This document shows, in pieces, positions 16,966 through 25,455 of a stretch of 49,183 nucleotides of DNA (position 1 is the stretch's first letter; the number at the start of each line of letters is the position of its first letter). The notes under the pieces are model-generated. The model did no database searches, was not told the origin of the DNA, and saw only the letters and a list, made by a program, of their open reading frames with translations. The stretch is from Caldilineaceae bacterium (GTDB lineage Bacteria > Chloroflexota > Anaerolineae > Caldilineales > Caldilineaceae), in contig JAJDZJ010000139.1 in the NCBI GenBank assembly GCA_022824685.1, positions 1 to 49,183 on the forward strand, read 5' to 3'. Made by a program: the position numbers and the translations under genes.

Positions 16966-18291
16966 TCAAGCATATTCCAGAATTGGCTCCATTTGCCACG
17001 GGGTCTGCATAACGCCCTCTGTGAAGGTCAGCGGCGTTTCGCCGGTGATGGTGAGGCGTGGATGGCTCTCGACTTCGGCGCGCAGGCTGGGACTGACGTA
17101 GAAATCTTCCAGGGTCAGGGTATCGCGGATGAAGACGATTTTGGCGGCTTCCTGGGGCTCTGCGCAGATGCGGAGGGAGACTTCGAGGGCGCGTTCATCG
17201 TTGGCGAAGGTGAGGGGCAGGTGGGAGCGGGTGGCGCTGAAGATGCCGGATGTCACGGCGTTCATGTAGGTGGCCTGCCAGTCGATCTTGCGGAAGACGC
17301 GTTCGGTGGTCACGTTGGCGAGGCCGAGGCCGGAGACGTTGCCGTGGGTCTCTTCGGTCAGGTCGAGGACTGTGATGATGGCGACGTCGACTTTGCCGAA
17401 GTTTTCGGGCTGGCGAGGGATGCTGAGGCGGCTGATGACATTTGTGTCCATGCCGGTGCCAGAGATGTTTTTGCCGAGGTCGCGTACGACCAGGACGTCC
17501 ACTGCCTCAAAGGGGATCTGGGCGAGGTAGTCCTTGGCCTTGACCAGCAGGTCGGCCTCTGTTTTGGTGCCGACTTCGGCCGCGGTGAGGCCGGCGATGA
17601 GAGCGGTGTCCTCGAAAGCGTTTTCGACGGGGCAGATGGCGCCGCGGAAGTTGGTGTTGGCCTCGTAGACGCGTGCGGCGGGCTCCAGGTAGATCTGGAA
17701 GTTTTTGCCGCCGCCGCTGTGCATCATGGATGCGCCGTGCTGTTTGCCCCAGCCGATGACGCACATTTTGGAGGGGCCGCTTTCCAGGTGGCTGCGGAAG
17801 TCGGTGTGCGGCTTGATGCGGCTGACGAGAATGGCGTGGTCAGCGGCGATGGAGTCTTTGCCCTGGCAGACTGCCGGCCCGTCGGGGATGCGCCCGATTT
17901 CGGCCACTTCCATGGTCGCCCTGATTTCCACGCCCATGGCATCCTCGGTGACGCCCATGCCGGCGAGGATCTCCTTTTGTCCTTCGACGGTGGCTCCGCC
18001 GTGGCTGCCCATGGCGGGGACGACGTATGGCCTCATGCCGGCGGCTTTGAGGTGGTCAACGGCCGCCCGCACGATGTGGGCGAGATTGGCGATGCCGCGG
18101 CTGCCGGCGCCGATGGCGACGGAATCGCCCGGCTGCATGGGCGCCATGATGCCGCTTTGGGTGAGGGCTCTGCCGACGGCGGCGTGGATGTCATCGACCT
18201 GGGGTGTGTCGAAGGTCTGGTGAACGGCCAGGAGCGAGTCGGGCAGGTTGGCGGGGAAGCGGATGTCCTGGATGTCTTGAAGCAGGTTCAT
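16966..18291 (-). CDS. LarA-like protein (lactate racemase/DUF2088 family)
   Basis: This 441-aa protein belongs to the LarA superfamily. LarA is a nickel-pincer (NPN) enzyme that racemises lactate, and relatives racemise or epimerise other 2-hydroxy acids, including sugar acids. Apparent counterparts of the LarA catalytic residues are His97 in MGSHGGAT, His162 in KPHTDF and Lys175 in SGPSKM; Arg65 sits in the GAGSRG loop. None of the cofactor-maturation genes (larB, larC, larE) is in the window. In this operon, with HUMPS, PdxA and dehydrogenase genes, a sugar-acid 2-epimerase role is plausible. AAGGAGAC eight bases before the ATG gives a good start. The residue assignments need an alignment to confirm. 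Confidence 0.85.
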   Translation of the reverse strand: MNLLQDIQDIRFPANLPDSLLAVHQTFDTPQVDDIHAAVGRALTQSGIMAPMQPGDSVAIGAGSRGIANLAHIVRAAVDHLKAAGMRPYVVPAMGSHGGATVEGQKEILAGMGVTEDAMGVEIRATMEVAEIGRIPDGPAVCQGKDSIAADHAILVSRIKPHTDFRSHLESGPSKMCVIGWGKQHGASMMHSGGGKNFQIYLEPAARVYEANTNFRGAICPVENAFEDTALIAGLTAAEVGTKTEADLLVKAKDYLAQIPFEAVDVLVVRDLGKNISGTGMDTNVISRLSIPRQPENFGKVDVAIITVLDLTEETHGNVSGLGLANVTTERVFRKIDWQATYMNAVTSGIFSATRSHLPLTFANDERALEVSLRICAEPQEAAKIVFIRDTLTLEDFYVSPSLRAEVESHPRLTITGETPLTFTEGVMQTPWQMEPILEYA

Positions 18292-18383
18292 CGTTTATGT
18301 CTCCTTCTGATGAGCTATGCAGGTCTCAAATGCTTGTTCTGGTTGAAGAAGATTTTGAGCAGCGCCAGCCAGCACTGCCATTT

Positions 18384-19058
18384 TTATCCTTTGACCTTGG
18401 CCACTATCTCTCGCAGAAGGCCTTCAAAGTCGTCGGTGGCGGCGGTGAAGGCGTCGGATGCGATTACGAGCGGAGCGCCGAAGACCACGATTTCGGCGCC
18501 CAGTTCGAGCGTTTCGATGGCCTGTTCGACGGTCAGCCCGCCGACGGCCTGCACGGGGATGTCGACGGCGTCGAGGATGGCCGGCAGGTCATCGAGGGGG
18601 CTGAGGCCGGGAATCATGGCGCGTTCATCAAAGCCGGTATGGACGATGATAACATCGACGCCCATTTCCTGGGCTTCTTTGGCGCGGCCGGGTTTATCGG
18701 GGCAGAGCATGACGTCGCACATGACTTTGCCGCTGCAGCGCTGCGCCATCTTGACCTGTTCGATGATGCTGGCGTCGTGGGCGACACCCATGACGACGAC
18801 GTAGTCAGCGCCGGAGTTGAACATCATTTCGGCTTCGAGGCCGGCGCCGTCCATTGTTTTGAGGTCGGCCACGATGGGATGATCGGGGAAGGCCTCGCGC
18901 ATGGCGCGGACGCTGTGGAGCCCTTCGGCAAGAATCAGGGGCGTGCCGGCTTCGAGCCAGTCGACGCCGGCGCGCACGGCGGCGCCCGCCATGTCGAGGG
19001 CCTCTTCGATGGAAGTTACGTCGAGTGAGACCTGGATGATTGGATCTTTTTTGGGCAA
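18384..19058 (-). CDS. HUMPS-family protein: 3-keto-L-gulonate-6-phosphate decarboxylase or hexulose-6-phosphate synthase
   Basis: This 224-aa (beta/alpha)8 protein is of the orotidine-phosphate-decarboxylase suprafamily. The diagnostic IVADLKTMDGAG segment has Asp65-Lys67-Asp70 in the conserved D-x-K-x-x-D arrangement. Family members decarboxylate 3-keto-L-gulonate 6-phosphate (ascorbate/gulonate route) or condense formaldehyde with ribulose 5-phosphate. The catabolic neighbours here favour decarboxylation of a keto-acid phosphate. No PHI isomerase gene, the usual partner of the synthase, is present. The start is TTG at 19058 with CGGAG seven bases before it; the N-terminal MPKKDPIIQVSLD matches the first barrel strand of the family. 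It is separated from the LarA-like gene by 92 bases. Confidence 0.88.
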   Translation of the reverse strand: MPKKDPIIQVSLDVTSIEEALDMAGAAVRAGVDWLEAGTPLILAEGLHSVRAMREAFPDHPIVADLKTMDGAGLEAEMMFNSGADYVVVMGVAHDASIIEQVKMAQRCSGKVMCDVMLCPDKPGRAKEAQEMGVDVIIVHTGFDERAMIPGLSPLDDLPAILDAVDIPVQAVGGLTVEQAIETLELGAEIVVFGAPLVIASDAFTAATDDFEGLLREIVAKVKG

Positions 19059-19111
19059 CTTTACGCTCCGCGGGAGATGGATGTGGGCGATTCCAGATGC
19101 TCTGTCGGGCT

Positions 19112-19726
19112 CTACCTACTTGCTTCAGAGAATACGTTACCTACGTCGACTTTGAAGTCTTTCAGAAGTACAGATAATGCCTCCTCGCCTGCGAGGTACT
19201 CACCATGAAGCGCGTACTCCTGTCCGCGTAACGTGAGGACGGTGATTGACACATTGGCAGGATCGACGATCCAGTATTCGGGGATCCCGGCCTGCGAATA
19301 CTCGCTGCGTTTGATTGCCTTGTCTCTATCGGGATCATTGGGGCTGACGATTTCCATGACGAGGTCTGCGCCTTCCCAGAATCTGTCAGAGCGTCGGTCA
19401 TCATTCTCAATATGCATGAACAGAATATCGGGTTCTCTGATTTTGCCTGGCCATAGTTGGACCCGCATGGGCGCCAGCAGAACAGTGCCAAGTTGCCTTT
19501 CACGGACATAATTATGGAGGAGTTCAAAAAGAGCAATGACCAGTAGCTGATGCGACTGGGTTGGCATTGGCAGGACCTCCAACTGACCGTGGGAGAATTC
19601 GATCAGATGATTGGTATCCAGCGCCAGATACTCTTCTTCGCTCCAGTGGCCTTGGGCGGGGTAGAGTTGGGCGATCTCCCAGGTCGGTTCCGGGGCGTCT
19701 ATGTGTTCTGTCGTAGGGACGGCCAT
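19112..19726 (-). CDS. Uma2 family putative endonuclease
   Basis: This 204-aa single-domain Uma2 (DUF820) protein is shorter than the copy at 7230-8195 and lacks its coiled-coil tail. The core motifs are present: HLIEFSHGQLEVLPMPT at the N-terminal strand, REPDILFMH with the catalytic-type Asp, DLVMEIVSP with the Glu, and the KRSEYSQAGIPEYWIVD helix-strand. It sits inside the dehydrogenase-HUMPS-LarA run with gaps of 44 and 53 bases, so it is probably co-transcribed, but no metabolic link is apparent. Uma2 genes are commonly scattered in such genomes. Biological role unknown. Confidence 0.9.
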   Translation of the reverse strand: MAVPTTEHIDAPEPTWEIAQLYPAQGHWSEEEYLALDTNHLIEFSHGQLEVLPMPTQSHQLLVIALFELLHNYVRERQLGTVLLAPMRVQLWPGKIREPDILFMHIENDDRRSDRFWEGADLVMEIVSPNDPDRDKAIKRSEYSQAGIPEYWIVDPANVSITVLTLRGQEYALHGEYLAGEEALSVLLKDFKVDVGNVFSEASR

Positions 19727-19770
19727 GAGTTGCCTCGCTTACATCGCCAACAGATGCGTGCGTCCTCGGG

Positions 19771-20811
19771 TCAGGCGTCCAGACGGAGGACCGATTTCAC
19801 GTTGTCGCCGTGCTCCATGCTTTCGAAAGCCTCTTCCCAGTCTTCAAGGGGGTAGATGCCGCCGATGACCGGCCCCAGATTTACCTGCCCTGTGGAGAGC
19901 AGGGTGAGCACACGCTCCCAGGTGGGGTAGAGGTGGCTGAAGGTGCCCTGGAGTGTTACGGCTTTGGCCACGAGCGGGTCGAGGCTGAAATCGAGCGGCT
20001 GCGGGCCCCAGCCGATTTTGGTGATGCGTCCGTTTGGCCGTACCAGCTCCATTGACTGTTGCAGCGCCTTGCTGACGCCGGTGGCGTCGATGACCAGGTC
20101 GGCGCCGAAGCCGTCTCCCAGCGATTCGATGAGCGCCTTTGGATCCTCGCGCTGGATGTTGAGCGTGTAATCGGCGCCGAGCTCGGCGGCCACCTCCATG
20201 CGCTTGGCGTCGGCGTCGGTGCCGAGAACGACGAGGGCGCCGGCGCCGCGGATGCGGGCGATCTGGAGGGCCATGATGCCGATTGGACCTGGGCCCTGGA
20301 TCACGACGAGGTCGCCTGGTTTCATGGCGGTTTTTTCGACGAGGGCGTTGTAGGCGACGCAGATCGGTTCAGTGAGGGCGGCGTGCTCGTCGGGCACGTT
20401 GTCCGGTACGCGGTGGAGGATCTGGGGACGGGCGGCGACGTAGCGGGTCATGGAGCCGTCGGCGAGGGCGCCGTAGCCGAGGCGGTTGGGGCAGAGGTTG
20501 TAGTTGCCGCTGAGGCAGTAGACGCAGGCGTCGCACACCTTGGCGGCGGTTTCGACGGCCACCCTGTCGCCGATCTCCCAGCCGGATACGTCGTCGCCGG
20601 CATCGACGATGACGCCGGCGAACTCGTGGCCGAGTACGAGCGGCAGCGTGATCTCCCACGACTGCATGTTGCGCCACATGTGTACATCGGAGCCGCAAAC
20701 GCCGGTGGCTTTGACCTCGACCATGACCTGGCCGGGTGCCATTTGCGGCTCGGGTACGTCGCGTATTTCTACTTCTTTATCGCCGAATCCGAACTTGGCA
20801 ACTGCTTTCAT
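19771..20811 (-). CDS. Zinc-dependent alcohol/polyol dehydrogenase
   Basis: This 346-aa MDR dehydrogenase carries both zinc sites. The catalytic site is Cys39 (GVCGSD), His62-Glu63 (GHEFAG) and a later Glu. The structural site is Cys93, Cys96, Cys99 and Cys107 in the CDACVYC-SGNYNLC segment. The Rossmann motif is GPGPIG. It resembles sorbitol, threonine and galactitol-type dehydrogenases and would oxidise a secondary hydroxyl of a sugar or sugar acid with NAD(P). It is the first gene of the minus-strand acid-sugar operon, which makes it a likely first oxidative step. It differs from the dehydrogenase at 274, which has lost the structural zinc. Its start has no strong Shine-Dalgarno sequence. 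Confidence 0.93.
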   Translation of the reverse strand: MKAVAKFGFGDKEVEIRDVPEPQMAPGQVMVEVKATGVCGSDVHMWRNMQSWEITLPLVLGHEFAGVIVDAGDDVSGWEIGDRVAVETAAKVCDACVYCLSGNYNLCPNRLGYGALADGSMTRYVAARPQILHRVPDNVPDEHAALTEPICVAYNALVEKTAMKPGDLVVIQGPGPIGIMALQIARIRGAGALVVLGTDADAKRMEVAAELGADYTLNIQREDPKALIESLGDGFGADLVIDATGVSKALQQSMELVRPNGRITKIGWGPQPLDFSLDPLVAKAVTLQGTFSHLYPTWERVLTLLSTGQVNLGPVIGGIYPLEDWEEAFESMEHGDNVKSVLRLDA

Positions 20812-20900
20812 TGGGGTGGCTCGCTGTGAGTTGTACTGATTTTCTGTGCGCTGCGGTCTTGCTGCCCAACTGTTACCAGTGGGTCTTATTGCGATAGCTG

Positions 20901-20906
20901 ATTATA
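20901..20906 (-). promoter_or_regulatory. Possible -10 box for the acid-sugar operon
   Basis: A perfect TATAAT on the minus strand lies about 90 bases before the dehydrogenase start. No good -35 hexamer is seen at 16-18 bases; the nearest (TTCGCC) is 19 bases away. An activator-dependent promoter is possible. Confidence 0.35.
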
Positions 20907-20974
20907 CCCGAAATCTGTACGGGCAGGCGAACGCGCCAGACAGAAAGGGTGCAGTCCAGTTTTGGGGTGAGAGT

Positions 20975-21000
20975 GGGCAGGCACAAGGCCTGCCCCTACC
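20975..21000 (+). repeat. Dispersed CACAAGGG palindromic repeat, copy 3
   Basis: GGGCAGG-CACAAGG-CCTGCCC forms a perfect 7-bp hairpin, followed by CCTACC. It has the same architecture as the units at 8611 and 8736 with a different but compensating stem, the expected sign of a folding constraint. Confidence 0.6.
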
Positions 21001-21090
21001 GTGGTCACGGCGGACGGCTGCGCGGCACGACTTGGGTGGGCGACCGGTGGCACAGACAGTACGCCGGCGACGCGGCGCCAACGTGGCATG

Positions 21091-21157
21091 GTGTCTGGGG
21101 GGCGTTGCGGGGGGAATCCCCCCGCACAAGGGAGGGCCGAAGGCCCGACCGCCCAAA
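21091..21157 (+). repeat. Dispersed GTGTCTGGGGGGCG...GACCGCCCA repeat, copy 2
   Basis: This is a close match to the element at 14476-14541 over its left 40 bases, with a different inner palindrome (GGGCCGAAGGCCC). A G-rich tract with repeated GGGGTCA follows to about 21195. No gene lies in 20812-21622 besides these repeats and the promoter at 21368. Confidence 0.7.
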
Positions 21158-21367
21158 GGCAGAGGTTAGGGGCGAGGGGTCAGGGGTCAGAGGCGACGGC
21201 ACTTGCCCTGATCGGGGACGCGCATTGGCGTTAGCTCAGTCGTTACCTGAGGTGTACGAAAGTTCACCCCCGTTTTGGGATGCACACGATAGAAAGGTGT
21301 TTCATGGATGGGGAGGAAAGAAACTGAAGAGTGGTTGCGCAGAGGCGCGCCGGTCCAAAAAGGGAGG

Positions 21368-21396
21368 TTGACATGAATTCATGTATATAGTATTTT
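21368..21396 (+). promoter_or_regulatory. Near-consensus sigma-70 promoter with a 12-bp palindrome in the spacer
   Basis: TTGACA at 21368-21373 is followed by exactly 17 bases and TATTTT at 21391-21396. The spacer overlaps CATGAATTCATG (21372-21383), a perfect 12-bp palindrome that would place a dimeric repressor directly on the polymerase site. The local sequence is AT-rich in a GC-rich background. The mRNA would have a leader of about 220 bases before the first gene of the DegT-ABC-DegT cassette. Confidence 0.65.
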
Positions 21397-21622
21397 GCTT
21401 ACATCTCCACAGGTCGTTGCGATCGTGTACACCTTTGAACAACCTTTTGTCGTTCATGACGAAGAATCTTAAATCACTTCAGAGAGCTAACAGCGGTCGA
21501 GGTTAACGCTCTGTCGGGCTCTTGAAACGCAGTTCCAGTTTTGGACGGGAGTGGCAGCGGCATCATCGGTACTGAGGGTGGATGGAATAGACCCCCATGC
21601 AGGACGTCGAGGGAGCCAAAAA

Positions 21623-22885
21623 ATGGCGGAGAGATTGACTGATGCGACAGCTGCGAGGCTCCGGCCCAGTGCGGGGCATGTCGAAGAAACGCTGGGTGCG
21701 TTACCCACCATGTTTCCGCGTACCGTCGGTCCGAATTGCCTCAAATACGTTCAGGAAGTCATCTCCGGTGGACTGAAGGTAAATATGGCTGAGCGCTTTG
21801 AGAAGGCGTTTGCAGAGTCACTGGGGGTGAAACATTGTGTGACGACACCAGGATGCACGTCAGCGCTGGCCACGCTCGCCGCTGCACTTGAATTCGAACC
21901 AGGCGATGAGGTAATTGTCAGTCCCGTAACGGATTTTGGCACCATTCAGGGTCTGTGCCTGGAGAATTATATTCCCGTGTTTGCCGATACGGAGGCCGGC
22001 ACGGTGAATGTGAGCGCTGAGACGATTGAGCCGTGCATTACGGATCGTACGCGGGCGGTCCTGGTCGTACACAAGACGGGACTGGTCTGCGATATGGACC
22101 CGATAAACGAACTGGCGCGCAGGCACAATCTCTTTGTTTGTGAGGACGCCTGTCAGGCGGCCTTCAGCGAGTATAAGGGTCGGGTGGTGGGGACACTGGC
22201 TGACGCGGCGGCATTTTCGTTTGATCCCGAGAAGACGATGAGTTCCGACATAGGTGGCTGTGTCGTCACCGACGATGATGCGCTGGCGTCGCGCATGCGC
22301 TTTATCGCACACGATCGCGGCGCGGTGTGGATCCCTGGCTTCGGACGTTATCATCATGAAATGGGTTACTCGTACCGGATGCCGGAATGCACTGCGGCGA
22401 TATGCCTGGGGCAGCTTGAGGTAATCCATGAGCACGCGGCCCATCGGGACAGAATCGCGCGTCTGCTGTGGCCTCTGCTTTCAGAGATCCCGGGCGTCAC
22501 ACCGCTGCCGATTCCAGACAACGTAAATCTGTTTTCGTGCTGGATGGTCGGTCTTTGGATGGACCCGTCGCAGTTCAATTGCACGGCGGAGGAACTTTCT
22601 CAACAGTTGGCCGACGCGGGAATCCCGGGCGCAGGTACTGCAAAGTATTACCTGATGCCCGAGGCCCTTGCCTTTTTGCAGAAGCGGACTGAAAGCAGGT
22701 CGCATCAGTTTTCCATACCGCCGGCGTCGCGAACATATACCTACGGCGCTGATACTTGCCCCAATGCAAAGGCATATCTTGAGAACTTCGTCCGCTGGGC
22801 GTCTGTCAGCGAAAAGTATCAGCCGGAACATTGCGAGCTTGTCGCGGACATCGTGCGGACGGTGGCGGACCGCAATCGCCATTAG
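21623..22885 (+). CDS. DegT/DnrJ/EryC1/StrS family aminotransferase (first of cassette)
   Basis: This 420-aa PLP aminotransferase is of the sugar/cyclitol type. The PLP lysine is Lys194 in DPEKTMSSDIGG, the pyridine-N aspartate is Asp165 in CEDACQAAF, and the active-site segment GYSYRMPECTAA is present. The region around VTTPGCTSALATLAAAL provides the phosphate cup. The ATG at 21623 has GAGGGAG seven bases upstream and is preferred over 21551. It opens a plus-strand cassette with a binding protein, two permeases and a second DegT enzyme. It may aminate an imported keto-sugar or, in reverse, deaminate an imported amino-sugar or aminocyclitol. Family certain, substrate unknown. Confidence 0.93.
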   Translation: MAERLTDATAARLRPSAGHVEETLGALPTMFPRTVGPNCLKYVQEVISGGLKVNMAERFEKAFAESLGVKHCVTTPGCTSALATLAAALEFEPGDEVIVSPVTDFGTIQGLCLENYIPVFADTEAGTVNVSAETIEPCITDRTRAVLVVHKTGLVCDMDPINELARRHNLFVCEDACQAAFSEYKGRVVGTLADAAAFSFDPEKTMSSDIGGCVVTDDDALASRMRFIAHDRGAVWIPGFGRYHHEMGYSYRMPECTAAICLGQLEVIHEHAAHRDRIARLLWPLLSEIPGVTPLPIPDNVNLFSCWMVGLWMDPSQFNCTAEELSQQLADAGIPGAGTAKYYLMPEALAFLQKRTESRSHQFSIPPASRTYTYGADTCPNAKAYLENFVRWASVSEKYQPEHCELVADIVRTVADRNRH

Positions 22886-22923
22886 GCTCGTGTTGAGAAG
22901 AGAAGGAGGTGGCGCATAGGAAA

Positions 22924-22989
22924 ATGTCTTCGTCGACGTGCGTGAGGAGGTCGTACAACTCTACGTTTGCTTCCAGTCCGAGACTGTAA
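22924..22989 (+). CDS. Possible 21-codon leader ORF before the binding-protein gene
   Basis: ATG at 22924 opens a 21-codon frame ending at TAA 22987-22989, ten bases before the start of the binding-protein gene. A strong GGAGGT lies at 22905-22910, though 13 bases from the ATG is a long spacing. The peptide (MSSSTCVRRSYN...) is Ser/Arg-rich and resembles nothing known. It may be a translated leader or chance. Confidence 0.25.
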   Translation: MSSSTCVRRSYNSTFASSPRL

Positions 22990-22999
22990 AGGAGGAATC

Positions 23000-24367
23000 A
23001 TGCGTCCGACAGGAAAGATCAACCGACGAGATTTCTTGCGTCTTTCTGCGGTAACGGTCGCAGGGGCGTCTGCAGTGGCCTGTGTGCCGGCCGCTCCGGC
23101 GACGGAAATGACGGACGAGGGTGATGCCGCGCCGTCCGCTGAAATGGTGGAACTGATATATTGGTACGACAACTCGTACCCTGAGGCGACGATGAGTCTG
23201 GCTGGGGAGGAGTTTAACGAGTCGCAGGGGAATATCTCGATAGAGATGGTGCCATTGCCATACGGTGAAGCGATTCAGAAGGTCTATGTCGCCCTGGCCG
23301 GCGGCGAGGCTCCTTTTGACCTGACCTTTAACCATCCAATGCAGCGGGCAACGTATGCTGTCCGCGGCGTTTTGATTCCCTTGAATGACTATATCGAAGC
23401 GGACGACCGGGTTAATGTGGATAACTTCTACCCCGGCTTGGTGGAGAATCTGTCCTGGCAGGGGCAGATATACGCCATCGCCGACGGCGCACACCCAATG
23501 TTCGTCCTGTACAATCCCAGTTTGATTGAAGCAGCAGGTCTGGAAGATCCGTGGGATGTCTATCAGGCAGGGGGATGGACGCTGGAGAAGTGGGAGCGCG
23601 AATATGCGGGGGCGCTTTCCACTGGTGAGGGAGTCGAAAGGCAGTGGGGCCGCACACCAATGTCCCGAACTATCAGACTCGAAAATCTCTGGATCTGGGG
23701 CTTTGGGGGCGATGTCTGGAACGAGGATAACACGGCGACCGTCATCAACGAGCCCGAAGCGATAGAGGCTTGGAATTGGATGGCGGATACGACGAAGTTG
23801 GGTTACACGCCGACGCCGGCGGAGGCGGAGGAGTTTCGCGGCGGCGCGGAGATGATGAACTCCGAACGTGTGGCGATGGGGTTTTTCCATCGAGAGATTC
23901 TCCCGTACTTGCGAGAGGATCTGGTTCTGGGCCAGGTTCCATTGCCCGAGATGCCCAATGGACCGACGATCACGCGCAATCCGCCTGAAGGGCCGGGCAT
24001 TTACAGCGGGAGCCCACATCCGGATGAGGCGTGGGAGTATGTATCCTTCAACACCAACCGGACGCACGAACTGCTTATTCTGGCCCATTACGGTGACCCC
24101 ACTTCACCAGAGGTGGCGGAGTCTGATCTTTGGCTGAAACAGGGTCTGCTGCCCTGGGAGAGACCTGAGGTGGTTGACATTGCGGCCGCGCAGGTCACGA
24201 GGGTCATCCTTCACATTCCGGGCATTCGGGAGATGGACGCGCTCATCCAAGGGGCTTGGGATGAAATCGTTCTGGACCGGAAGACAGCGCAGGCGGCCAT
24301 GGATGAGGTGAAGCCGGAAGTCGATCAATTGATAACAGAGTATCGCGAAGAGTACGGAGATTTCTAG
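23000..24367 (+). CDS. Tat-exported ABC sugar-binding lipoprotein (family 1)
   Basis: This 455-aa extracellular solute-binding protein belongs to a carbohydrate ABC importer. The N-terminus has a twin-arginine motif (NRRDFLRLS, Arg9-Arg10) and a lipobox ending at Cys28 (SAVAC), so it is probably exported folded through Tat and lipid-anchored. An Ala/Pro/Glu-rich linker leads to the first lobe (VELIYWYDNSYPEA), typical of family-1 proteins. GGAGG at 22991-22995 precedes the ATG. The MalF- and MalG-type permeases follow, but no ATPase does. A DegT aminotransferase flanks each end of the unit. Ligand unknown; an aminated or keto cyclitol or sugar is a guess from context. Confidence 0.92.
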   Translation: MRPTGKINRRDFLRLSAVTVAGASAVACVPAAPATEMTDEGDAAPSAEMVELIYWYDNSYPEATMSLAGEEFNESQGNISIEMVPLPYGEAIQKVYVALAGGEAPFDLTFNHPMQRATYAVRGVLIPLNDYIEADDRVNVDNFYPGLVENLSWQGQIYAIADGAHPMFVLYNPSLIEAAGLEDPWDVYQAGGWTLEKWEREYAGALSTGEGVERQWGRTPMSRTIRLENLWIWGFGGDVWNEDNTATVINEPEAIEAWNWMADTTKLGYTPTPAEAEEFRGGAEMMNSERVAMGFFHREILPYLREDLVLGQVPLPEMPNGPTITRNPPEGPGIYSGSPHPDEAWEYVSFNTNRTHELLILAHYGDPTSPEVAESDLWLKQGLLPWERPEVVDIAAAQVTRVILHIPGIREMDALIQGAWDEIVLDRKTAQAAMDEVKPEVDQLITEYREEYGDF

Positions 24368-24543
24368 CGCCAGCGGCGATGCCGACGACACAACATCCGG
24401 CAACATTGCAACTCTGAGGAGGACAGATTCAGTAACTGGAGGCGTAGTGGCGTTTACCGTTGGGCACAGTGCTCCACGGGCGCCACTTCGCCAAGCACTC
24501 GTCTCCCCGCAGGTTTGAAGCTACCAGAATAAGGAACATCCTG

Positions 24544-25455
24544 TTGAAAATGGCATCGATACAGTCCATGTTGGGTTCGCGTACGCAGTTGCGCCGAGAC
24601 ATTCTCGGATATATGTTCATAGCGCCCTGGCTGGTCGGCTTCATCGTATTTACGGCGGGTCCGATGATTGGCCTGGTGTACCTCGCCTTCACCCGCTACC
24701 CCGTCCTGTCACCGCCCACATTCAACGGGCTGGACAACCTGGAGAGGATGGTCGGAGACAGGTTCTTTACCATCTCACTATGGAACACAGCCTATTTCAC
24801 TTTTTTGGGCGTACCGGCACAGGTAGTTTGGGCACTGATGCTTGCGCTGTTGCTCAACATGCGAGTGCATGGCGTAAACGTATTCCGCACTTTGTATTAT
24901 CTGCCCACCATCATTCCCGGCGTTGCCAGTGTGTTCCTCTGGATGTACATCTTCAATCCTGACTATGGGCTGGCCAACTACATCTTGTCTTTGTTTGGGA
25001 TACCGGGCCAGGCCTGGTTGTGGGACCCTGAACTGTCCAAGCCTTCCCTTATCATCATGGAACTCTGGCGCGTGGGCACGATGATGGTGGTGTTCCTGGC
25101 TGGGTTGCAGGGTGTGCCTTCGTCGCTCTACGATGCGGCCGCGATCGACGGTGCAGGCATGTTTGCTCAGTTCAGGCATGTCACGGTGCCGATGATTACA
25201 CCGCTTATTTTCTTCAATCTGGTGGTCGGCATCATCAGTTCTTTCCAGATATTCACCGCAGCATACATCGCTACTCAGGGCGGCCCTGTTCACACTACGC
25301 TTTTCTACGTGCTTTTTGTTTATCGACATGCGTTCGAGAATCTGCGGATGGGCTATGCCTCTCTTTTGGCGTGGGTGTTGTTTTTCATTATTTTGGTCTT
25401 TACTATCGTTCAGTTCAGGATGGCGCGCTTATGGGTGTTCTACGAAGTGGAATGA
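24544..25455 (+). CDS. ABC sugar transporter permease, MalF type
   Basis: This 303-aa inner-membrane subunit has about six transmembrane helices, starting with GYMFIAPWLVGFIVFTAGPM. The cytoplasmic EAA loop, which docks on the ATPase, is SSLYDAAAIDGAGMFAQFRHVTVP. TTG at 24544 with AAGGA eight bases upstream is the likely start; ATG at 24550 is an alternative. The frame opens as far back as 24460 but that part is not family-like. It shares an ATGA overlap with the next gene. The 176-base gap after the binding-protein gene has only a weak TGCCG/CGGCA hairpin, in contrast to the strong stem-loops in the two minus-strand sets. Confidence 0.92.
   Translation: MKMASIQSMLGSRTQLRRDILGYMFIAPWLVGFIVFTAGPMIGLVYLAFTRYPVLSPPTFNGLDNLERMVGDRFFTISLWNTAYFTFLGVPAQVVWALMLALLLNMRVHGVNVFRTLYYLPTIIPGVASVFLWMYIFNPDYGLANYILSLFGIPGQAWLWDPELSKPSLIIMELWRVGTMMVVFLAGLQGVPSSLYDAAAIDGAGMFAQFRHVTVPMITPLIFFNLVVGIISSFQIFTAAYIATQGGPVHTTLFYVLFVYRHAFENLRMGYASLLAWVLFFIILVFTIVQFRMARLWVFYEVE

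Noticed and set aside
16954-18804. 616-codon open frame on the plus strand opposite the LarA-like and HUMPS genes
   Set aside because: Its Gly/Asp/His-rich translation is the antisense of two well-supported genes and matches no family; GC-rich coding DNA often leaves such frames open.
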